A stretch of 8,745 nt of DNA, from assembly GCA_002254395.1 (NCBI GenBank), contig NJDN01000015.1, positions 1 through 8,745 of the forward strand, read 5' to 3'. A program made the translations under genes and the position numbers. Origin of the DNA: Candidatus Pacearchaeota archaeon ex4484_71 (GTDB lineage: Archaea; Nanobdellota; Nanobdellia; Pacearchaeales; GW2011-AR1). Below, piece after piece: positions 5,035 to 8,745 of the stretch. Numbering within the stretch: position 1 is the stretch's first letter; each line of letters begins with the position of its first letter. The notes under the pieces are model-generated. The model searched no databases. It was given only the letters and a program-made list of their open reading frames with translations, and was not told the origin of the DNA.

Positions 5035-5208
5035 CTACTGCCCAAGACCTGGAATCTTGCGTACGCGCTTTTCACCTTTTTTCTGAATGCTAAGGGGCAG
5101 AGCATAGGCGGGATCTTTTAACAACTTCTCTTCTTCGCCAACAACCCCTTTTATAACAAAATAGTTTTCAGGTAAAATCAGGAAATCAAAATCAAAGAAT
5201 AGAAACAT
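5035..5208 (-). CDS. Doubtful 57-residue hypothetical protein
   Basis: An ATG at 5206-5208 opens a 57-codon frame that ends in TAG. The product starts MFLFFDFDFLILPENYFVIK and continues as a charged segment ending RKIPGLGQ. No signal peptide, domain or family is recognised. A hairpin terminator follows at 4951-5011. Against it, no ribosome site precedes this ATG; a perfect AAAGGAGG lies about 42 bases further upstream at 5250-5257 but has no start codon next to it. The frame stays open through that site, so the gene may have lost its start or may begin at an unusual codon. It may also be chance or the remains of a gene. Confidence 0.3.
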   Translation of the reverse strand: MFLFFDFDFLILPENYFVIKGVVGEEEKLLKDPAYALPLSIQKKGEKRVRKIPGLGQ

Positions 5209-5249
5209 TGACTTAATTTTAGAAATTAATCCTGAATAAAAATTAAATA

Positions 5250-5257
5250 CCTCCTTT
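5250..5257 (-). promoter_or_regulatory. Orphan Shine-Dalgarno site
   Basis: AAAGGAGG on the minus strand is followed by TATTTAATTTTTATTC, with no ATG, GTG or TTG at usable distance. It may be a relic of a start that has mutated, or part of a structured RNA. Confidence 0.4.
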
Positions 5258-5284
5258 CTAAAAATTGAAATGAAACTTAAAAAT

Positions 5285-5336
5285 AGAGAGGGCACAAAAA
5301 GGCTGTTTCCCTGCTACCTCTTTATGCTCACTCTCT
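5285..5336 (-). terminator. Probable terminator after the 5382-5801 gene
   Basis: AGAGAG (5336-5331 read on the minus strand) pairs with CTCTCT (5290-5285) and is followed by ATTTTTAAG. The loop is long, about 40 bases, and contains smaller possible stems. It lies about 45 bases after the stop codon at 5382. Confidence 0.45.
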
Positions 5337-5381
5337 GGAAAAAAATACACAAATGGATAATTATTTTAAACCGGCGTAATT

Positions 5382-5801
5382 TTATTGTGATGTTTCAAGT
5401 AGAAACAATGCCTGGATTTTTTTGGGGTATCCCCTCACAGCCTTCTCCATAGCCCTTCTCTCATTGTTATCCAACCAGCTTTTGACTTCAATTATTCTCT
5501 TCTCAATTTCCTCCCTTTCTGTAAAAGATGTGGCATTAAGATTATCTTCGACAAGTATTGAAATTTCGGCCACAAATTCGCTTGTATGAAATCCTTCATA
5601 GGCCTCACGATAATCCTGCAAAAAAGACTCTACAGAATATGTCTTTTGCTTTTCAACGATTCCTTTTTCTGGTAAATTGCTCTGTTTTTCTCCCGCGGGA
5701 TTGAAAAAGATTAATGCAAAGAATATTATAATTACTGAAGCCCAAATAGCCTCAAGAAATACCTTCCAAAAAATGCGTTTTTTTTCTTTTAATTTTTCCA
5801 T
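5382..5801 (-). CDS. Single-helix membrane-anchored protein
   Basis: The 139-residue product has a basic N-terminus (MEKLKEKKR), one membrane helix (about 11-33, VFLEAIWASVIIIFFALIFF), and about 100 residues that would lie outside the membrane. That part is mostly helical and charged, with the segment LVEDNLNATSFTEREEIEKR at 83-102 and LDNNERRAMEKAVRGYP at 110-126. The first of these weakly resembles LVEGNLNTLPEREQL in the neighbouring gene at 5943-6299, so the two may share a distant helical module. The start is preceded by AAAGAAAGGA, a moderate ribosome site. Each of the two genes has its own terminator. No function can be assigned. Confidence 0.8.
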   Translation of the reverse strand: MEKLKEKKRIFWKVFLEAIWASVIIIFFALIFFNPAGEKQSNLPEKGIVEKQKTYSVESFLQDYREAYEGFHTSEFVAEISILVEDNLNATSFTEREEIEKRIIEVKSWLDNNERRAMEKAVRGYPKKIQALFLLETSQ

Positions 5802-5881
5802 AAGTTTTTCCTTTCTTTTTTGTTTTTTGTTATTAAATTGTTAACTTAAATATTTCAGATATTTTGATTAAGATTATTTTT

Positions 5882-5928
5882 AAAAAAATAGGAAGGCATA
5901 ACAAAATAAGAATTAAGTTGTGCCCTCC
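5882..5928 (-). terminator. Intrinsic terminator after the 5943-6299 gene
   Basis: GGAGGGCA pairs with TGCCTTCC (5928-5921 with 5898-5891, one G-T pair), extended by AAC/GTT. TATTTTTTT follows on the minus strand. The hairpin starts 14 bases after the stop codon at 5943. Confidence 0.8.
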
Positions 5929-5942
5929 AACAATGCATACAA

Positions 5943-6299
5943 TTAGTCTTCTTCAAAGGTTTTTATCCCTTCTCCAACGACTTTCATCAAAACTTCCGGC
6001 ACCTCTCCCCTTCCAGATTTCTCTTTAAGAAGAGTTGCCCACCCTGGAAGATTTTCACGTCTTAATTCGGCAATACTTAGCTCCTCAAACATCCTCTTAC
6101 GAAGGATAAGTTGTTCTCTTTCTGGAAGAGTATTCAAATTTCCCTCCACCAGTTTTTTTAAGTCTTCAGAATAAATCCTGGCTTCAATGCCATAAATAAC
6201 TTTTCCCACGACGGGAGGCCGTTCCATTCCAGAAAGTTCAGGATGTCTGTCTTTTGTTGCTGCCTTAACAAATTCATTTCTAATAGTTTCTTCGTTCAT
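5943..6299 (-). CDS. Small protein with a sigma-70 region 4-like segment
   Basis: The 118-residue product is cytosolic, with no signal peptide or membrane helix. Residues about 47-79 (LKKLVEGNLNTLPEREQLIL, then RKRMFEELSIAEL) resemble the first helices of sigma-70 region 4, where LP.RER.VL..R and an E-rich second helix are typical. The recognition helix that should follow is replaced by RRENLPGWATLLKEKSGRG, so the helix-turn-helix is incomplete. Known sigma factors are much longer and have region 2, which is absent. It could be a truncated regulator, an anti-sigma-type partner, or a chance likeness. The gene is monocistronic, with a promoter at 6318-6346 and a terminator at 5882-5928. Its start has an A-rich leader (ACAAAAACAAAA) and no Shine-Dalgarno site. 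Confidence 0.75.
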   Translation of the reverse strand: MNEETIRNEFVKAATKDRHPELSGMERPPVVGKVIYGIEARIYSEDLKKLVEGNLNTLPEREQLILRKRMFEELSIAELRRENLPGWATLLKEKSGRGEVPEVLMKVVGEGIKTFEED

Positions 6300-6317
6300 T
6301 TTTGTTTTTGTTTTTTA

Positions 6318-6346
6318 ATTATAAAAAAGGTTTGATGTTGTGAAAA
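6318..6346 (-). promoter_or_regulatory. Sigma-70-type promoter of the 5943-6299 gene
   Basis: A perfect -10 box TATAAT (6318-6323) is separated by 17 bases from the -35 box TTTTCA (6341-6346, four of six matches). The -35 box overlaps the T tract of the preceding terminator. Transcription would start near 6311, leaving a leader of only about a dozen bases before the ATG at 6299. Confidence 0.6.
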
Positions 6347-6371
6347 CCCCTCCTATTTTTCAAGAGGAGGG
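6343..6371 (-). terminator. Intrinsic terminator after the LysM lipoprotein gene
   Basis: CCCTCCT pairs with AGGAGGG (6371-6365 with 6354-6348) around a 10-base loop, and GTTTT follows on the minus strand. It begins 13 bases after the TGA stop at 6385, which supports TGA as a true stop in this genome. Confidence 0.8.
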
Positions 6372-6384
6372 CAAAGCAATCCTG

Positions 6385-7356
6385 TCAAGAACCTTGAGGT
6401 ATCTTATACACCCTTATTTTTAGGCCAAGATATAAAGAATCAAGATCTATCTTAGGGTTAAGAGCCCGCATAATCTCAATAATCCTTGAAACTTTTGCCC
6501 AAGGATAGAGATTTCGGTAGTAAGTAGCAATATCAAATATTGTTTCCCCTTCTCCCACGATGTGTAAGATGAAGTCCTCATCGAAGACAGTTTGAGATCT
6601 GCTAATAGAAGGACTTTTACTTTGAGGAGAGAAAGTTCCTTCTGAAGGATTTTCTTCACTTTGGGAAACTTCCTCTTTATTTGAATTTGCTTTTTCGACA
6701 ATAGGTTTTCCGAAAGAAGATAAGATTCTCCCTTTCTCTTTGCCTGTAGCTTTTACGGGGATCATAATTTCATCACAATATAATTTTATCTTTCCGGTTC
6801 CATTATGAAGACCAATAGTGGTTTTTTCTTTTTGCATAAATGCAAAGTGAAGAGAGTTTGGAATTTCTCGGTCTAGTTGACAATAATACAGTGTATCATC
6901 TCCTTTCTCCCAACAGATTTCAGACACATTGTATTTGTAGTCTTTGTTCGTGAGATTCTCTTTATTCATTGAATTGAGAAAATCAACATCCAACTCTTGG
7001 TTGGTTATCAAAACACTCTTAACCTTTAGACCTCCGATGTAAAATGGTCGATTTACATACACTTCTCTCCAAACAAGACTGTCTCTCCCGCTAGAGGTCA
7101 AAAAGTTTTCAGTTTCAGAGAGAGGAGTAATATATTGTTCACTCCCTACTCTTTTTGTAACATACCAGCGACCATCCAACAACTTGACCCTGTGCAATGC
7201 AAAAGGATCTTCATCCTGATTAATATTTCCTATCTTGGTCTCCTTTGAATGGTTTGCAAGATATGGAACAGAAGATTTCGTGGATTGCTCCACTGTCGAA
7301 CAACTCACAAGAGAGATTCCTGTGAGGATAATTAAACTCAAAATTAATTTTTTCAT
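6385..7356 (-). CDS. LysM-domain lipoprotein
   Basis: The 323-residue product starts at the ATG at 7354-7356. The frame stays open further upstream, but that extension runs through the tRNA at 7399-7471, and MKKLILSLIILTGISLVSC is a full lipoprotein signal peptide with the acylated Cys at 19. A unique domain of about 200 residues follows (aromatic-rich, with C/Y pairs such as YYCQLD), then a serine-rich linker (about 228-258). A C-terminal LysM domain spans about 265-320: HIVGEGETIFDIATYYR, ALNP, and LYLGLKIRVYKIP. LysM domains bind the GlcNAc-containing glycan of peptidoglycan, so the protein probably ties a membrane to the cell wall. The start has an A-rich leader (AAAAACAAAA) without a Shine-Dalgarno site. 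It lies 42 bases after the tRNA, with no promoter visible between them. The function of the central domain is unknown. Confidence 0.85.
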   Translation of the reverse strand: MKKLILSLIILTGISLVSCSTVEQSTKSSVPYLANHSKETKIGNINQDEDPFALHRVKLLDGRWYVTKRVGSEQYITPLSETENFLTSSGRDSLVWREVYVNRPFYIGGLKVKSVLITNQELDVDFLNSMNKENLTNKDYKYNVSEICWEKGDDTLYYCQLDREIPNSLHFAFMQKEKTTIGLHNGTGKIKLYCDEIMIPVKATGKEKGRILSSFGKPIVEKANSNKEEVSQSEENPSEGTFSPQSKSPSISRSQTVFDEDFILHIVGEGETIFDIATYYRNLYPWAKVSRIIEIMRALNPKIDLDSLYLGLKIRVYKIPQGS

Positions 7357-7393
7357 TTTTGTTTTTAATTTTGTTAGTAATAGCGTTAATTTT

Positions 7394-7425
7394 AATTGCT
7401 CCCCCGACAGGATTCGAACCTGTGA
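7394..7425 (-). repeat. 32-bp exact repeat at tRNA 3' end (copy 2 of 3)
   Basis: This copy is identical to 307-338 and 8634-8665. Together with 8627-8665 it forms a 39-base exact match (7387-7425) that continues into the leader of the next gene. Confidence 0.9.
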
Positions 7426-7471
7426 TACTTGGCTGGCAACCAAGTGTCTTAACCAACTAGACTACGGAGGA
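7399..7471 (-). tRNA. tRNA with GCC (Gly-type) anticodon
   Basis: A regular cloverleaf: acceptor TCCTCCG/CGGGGGA, D arm GTCT-AGTTGGTTA-AGAC, anticodon arm CTTGG-TTGCCAG-CCAAG, variable loop TATC, T arm ACAGG-TTCGAAT-CCTGT. No CCA is encoded. The GCC anticodon reads Gly codons GGC and GGU. Bacterial tRNA-Gly normally begins with G1:C72 and has U73. This one has U1:A72 and G73, which are typical of tRNA-Asn and tRNA-Gln. Its T arm and 3' acceptor strand are identical to those of the two other tRNAs in the window. It stands directly upstream of the LysM lipoprotein gene and downstream of a long nested hairpin. Confidence 0.9.
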
Positions 7472-7475
7472 ATAA

Positions 7476-7549
7476 GGGAGGATCCATATTGCGAACAAGG
7501 GCGTTTTTGTTTTTTGATTTCCACTTGTTCTTAGGCCGAAGATCCTCCC
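7476..7549 (-). other. Nested double hairpin just upstream of the GCC tRNA
   Basis: GGGAGGATC pairs perfectly with GATCCTCCC (7549-7541 with 7484-7476), and inside it GAACAAG pairs with CTTGTTC (7530-7524 with 7499-7493). The apical loop is A-rich, with AAAAAACAAAAA. Only four bases separate the outer stem from the tRNA 5' end. It could be a terminator for the gene at 7596-7907 (though the trailing TTATT is poor), a processing signal or a structured leader. The arm GGGAGGA could also pair with the tRNA 5' end TCCTCCG, offering an alternative fold. Confidence 0.6.
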
Positions 7550-7595
7550 GTGATTTTGGTTTAATTTAAACTATGAAAAAAGTCCCGACATCCCA

Positions 7596-7907
7596 TTACT
7601 TCTCCTTCTTTTTTGAATCCTTCTTTATCATTGAAGAGAATCCCGTATTCAAAAAAGTCGCAGTAATTGCAGAAATAAAAATCCCAAAACATATGCCAGC
7701 AACCAAAGGGAAATTTGAACTTTCAGAGGAGTAAAAAAGAAGAGGAAGACCTGTAATTGCAAGTGGAATAAGTGAAATTGCAAAGAAAAGCCACAAAAGA
7801 CCAGCTATTAGGTCAATTGCTTCTTTTAATATTCTAATTTCATTTTTTGAATTTTCCATTTTTTTGTTTTTTGAATTTTCCATTTTTTTGTTTTTTGAAT
7901 TTTCCAT
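7596..7907 (-). CDS. Small two-helix membrane protein with repeated start region
   Basis: The 103-residue product begins with an octapeptide MENSKNKK given twice and MENSKN a third time, so three in-frame methionines (1, 9, 17) follow one another. Two membrane helices follow (about 33-56 and 65-87) with a short outside loop. Both ends are lysine-rich (C-terminus KKDSKKKEK), so both should lie in the cytoplasm. Each methionine is preceded by the same A-rich leader and could serve as a start; the products would differ only in a short tail. No Shine-Dalgarno site is present. The gene lies 68 bases after the stop of 7976-8593 with no terminator between, so the two are likely co-transcribed. After its stop comes a small GTC/GAC hairpin with six Ts. 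The function is unknown. Confidence 0.8.
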   Translation of the reverse strand: MENSKNKKMENSKNKKMENSKNEIRILKEAIDLIAGLLWLFFAISLIPLAITGLPLLFYSSESSNFPLVAGICFGIFISAITATFLNTGFSSMIKKDSKKKEK

Positions 7908-7920
7908 TTTTTTGTTTTTT
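7849..7920 (-). repeat. Three exact 24-bp tandem repeats spanning the start codon
   Basis: The unit AAAAAACAAAAAAATGGAAA plus ATTC occurs three times without change (7897-7920, 7873-7896, 7849-7872), with a decayed fourth beginning after it. Each unit contains an A-rich leader and an ATG, and the length of 24 keeps the frame. Slippage could change the number of starts without breaking the gene. Confidence 0.95.
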
Positions 7921-7975
7921 TAATGATTAAATAATTAGTTTCGTTATTTTGATAATTTTTGTTTTCAATTGGTGT

Positions 7976-8593
7976 TTAATCTATGTGAAAATCAATCCCA
8001 ACCATCACCCTGTTGACCCCCAATTCAAGGTCTCTACCGGGGTTTACCCAAAAGGAAAGTCCAGTGTTAGAATTGAAACAAACATAGGGGCCAGTCCCAT
8101 GAAATCTCCAAGACATAACTCCTACATCAAAATTCTTTAAAGAATAGGTAAGAAAACTTTTATACCACCAGTTGTCCTCTCCAGCCCCTTTTTCGGTAGC
8201 CAGTAAGAAGTGAATATTCTTTTTTGTAAAAAACATGTTTGCAGATAACCTCCAGTTTTCCGAGCTTTGTTCAATGCCTGCCCCGAAGGTTAATTCAAGA
8301 CATTTAATAGGAGAATAAAGAATTCCTCCATATGCTTCCGCCCAATTTTCCTCGACCAATAAAAATCCCCAAACCCCTACTTTTTTATTTTGTGTTAAAG
8401 CTTTCTGAAACCAAATATTGACATCAGGTTCTAGGGTGGAAGATGTTACACGAGTGTAAACTTGCATTGTCGCTTGCCCTCTTGCTTTGAGGCCAGAGAA
8501 CAAAAGAATAGAGAGAATAATAATCAAAACTCCGAAGAAGCTTCCAAAATCAACTCCAGAAAAATGTTCAAATTTTTCGATTAAATTTTTCAT
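7976..8593 (-). CDS. Exported beta-rich protein, possibly outer-membrane-like
   Basis: The 205-residue product has an N-terminal hydrophobic segment (about 18-34, FGSFFGVLIIILSILLF) behind a polar start, ending in LKARGQA, a plausible signal-peptidase site near residue 41. The rest alternates polar and aromatic residues in short strands ending in turns: VGVWGFLLVEENWAEAYGGI, LELTFGAGIEQ, NWRLSANMFF, FDVGVMSWRFHG, LELGVNRVMVGIDF. This is the look of a small beta-barrel or beta-sandwich. The C-terminus FHID is not the classic aromatic end of outer membrane proteins. It follows the CAU tRNA after a 45-base leader and has no Shine-Dalgarno site; the leader is shared with the gene at 1-271. The family is not recognised. 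A small barrel in an outer membrane is one reading; a lone secreted domain is the other. Confidence 0.8.
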   Translation of the reverse strand: MKNLIEKFEHFSGVDFGSFFGVLIIILSILLFSGLKARGQATMQVYTRVTSSTLEPDVNIWFQKALTQNKKVGVWGFLLVEENWAEAYGGILYSPIKCLELTFGAGIEQSSENWRLSANMFFTKKNIHFLLATEKGAGEDNWWYKSFLTYSLKNFDVGVMSWRFHGTGPYVCFNSNTGLSFWVNPGRDLELGVNRVMVGIDFHID

Positions 8594-8633
8594 GACTTTA
8601 AATTTAATTAATAATTAAGTTAATAATAATTTT

Positions 8634-8665
8634 AATTGCTCCCCCGACAGGATTCGAACCTGTGA
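8634..8665 (-). repeat. 32-bp exact repeat at tRNA 3' end (copy 3 of 3)
   Basis: This copy is identical to 307-338 and 7394-7425, covering the T arm, the 3' acceptor strand, G73 and GCAATT. Confidence 0.9.
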
Positions 8666-8711
8666 CCTTTTGGGTATGAACCAAACGCTCTAGCCACTGA
8701 GCTACAGGGGA
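8639..8711 (-). tRNA. tRNA with CAU (Met/Ile2-type) anticodon
   Basis: Cloverleaf: acceptor TCCCCTG/CGGGGGA, D arm GCTC-AGTGGCTA-GAGC, anticodon arm TTTGG-TTCATAC-CCAAA, variable loop AGGTC, T arm ACAGG-TTCGAAT-CCTGT, discriminator G73, no CCA encoded. CAU reads AUG, or AUA if C34 is changed to lysidine. It lacks the three G:C pairs of an initiator anticodon stem. Bacterial elongator tRNA-Met and tRNA-Ile2 carry A73, so G73 with U1:A72 is unexpected and closer to tRNA-Asn or tRNA-Gln. It is identical to the tRNA at 312-386 outside the anticodon loop, where this copy has the normal seven bases. Confidence 0.9.
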
Positions 8712-8719
8712 AAACCAAG

Positions 8720-8735
8720 CAGTACTCCTTTACTG
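8720..8735 (-). other. Short hairpin upstream of the CAU tRNA
   Basis: CAGTA and TACTG pair around the loop AAGGAG on the minus strand and are followed by CTTGGTTTT, which runs into the tRNA. It is either a weak terminator of a gene beyond the right edge or part of the tRNA precursor. The loop is again Shine-Dalgarno-like. Confidence 0.4.
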
Positions 8736-8745
8736 TTTATTAAAC

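Larger units (their letters stand above)
8591..8721 (-). repeat. Right copy of the tRNA-plus-leader direct repeat
   Basis: It matches 269-396 from the 11 bases before the tRNA to the start codon of the next gene. The tRNA bodies are identical outside the anticodon loop, while the leaders differ by one 5-base gap and a few changes. The two copies lie about 8.3 kb apart in the same orientation. Confidence 0.85.

Noticed and set aside
4914..5105. Minus-strand frame overlapping the doubtful small gene
   Set aside because: It runs through the terminator hairpin at 4951-5011, lacks a ribosome site and gives a low-complexity product.
6316..6387. TGA at 6385-6387 read as glycine (alternative code 25), extending the LysM protein
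   Set aside because: A terminator hairpin begins 13 bases after this TGA and the LysM domain is complete, so TGA is a normal stop here.
7357..7443. N-terminal extension of the LysM lipoprotein frame by 29 codons
   Set aside because: The extension runs through the tRNA 3' half and would bury the lipoprotein signal peptide; the ATG at 7354-7356 is the natural start.
7476..7549. T-box riboswitch ahead of the GCC tRNA
   Set aside because: No T-box sequence or specifier-loop arrangement is visible, and the element precedes a tRNA rather than a synthetase or amino acid gene.

Overview
The window is AT-rich bacterial DNA in which every supportable gene lies on the minus strand, so transcription runs from the right edge (8745) to the left (1). 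It holds three tRNA genes, twelve complete protein genes, one protein gene cut by the left edge, and one doubtful small gene. Nearly all the proteins are small and unfamiliar, and many have a signal peptide, a lipobox or membrane helices. The organism cannot be named from this sequence. Two lipoproteins, a LysM domain and a beta-rich exported protein point to a peptidoglycan-containing, perhaps diderm, envelope. Many starts have A-rich leaders without a Shine-Dalgarno (SD) site, as in Bacteroidota, but two starts have perfect AAGGAGG sites. The many small orphan proteins would also fit a Patescibacteria/CPR-like lineage. TGA serves as a stop at 6385, directly before a terminator, so the standard code (table 11) applies. 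No housekeeping, phage structural, integrase or transposase gene is present.

Layout in the direction of transcription. (1) A tRNA with a CAU anticodon (8639-8711) precedes an exported beta-rich protein (7976-8593) and a two-helix membrane protein (7596-7907) whose start region is triplicated. (2) A nested hairpin (7476-7549) leads to a tRNA with a GCC anticodon (7399-7471), followed by a LysM lipoprotein (6385-7356) and a terminator. (3) A promoter-led single gene (5943-6299) has a segment resembling sigma-70 region 4 and ends in its own terminator. (4) A single-helix anchored protein (5382-5801) is followed by a largely non-coding stretch (4569-5381) with several hairpins and one doubtful small ORF. 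(5) A promoter-led three-gene operon (4568 down to 3739) encodes two small proteins with NfeD-like OB folds and a zinc ribbon, and ends in tandem hairpins. (6) Two membrane protein genes (3247-3606, 2414-3223) and a lipoprotein (1614-2342) end in a strong terminator. (7) A cytosolic three-repeat protein (448-1458) is followed by a tRNA with an odd anticodon arm (312-386) and the start of another repeat protein (271 down to 1).

The most unusual theme is the tRNAs. All three lie directly upstream of a protein gene with a short AT-rich leader between. They carry three different anticodons but share an identical T arm and 3' acceptor strand, a U1:A72 pair and a G73 discriminator. Two of them are identical outside the anticodon loop, and one of those two has two extra loop bases. 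The leader after each of these two tRNAs is also duplicated, and the similarity stops at the start codon of the next gene. This looks like a repeated tRNA-leader cassette placed in front of unrelated genes, mostly for exported proteins. Whether the tRNAs act in translation, as RNA-processing signals or as recombination sites cannot be decided from sequence alone.
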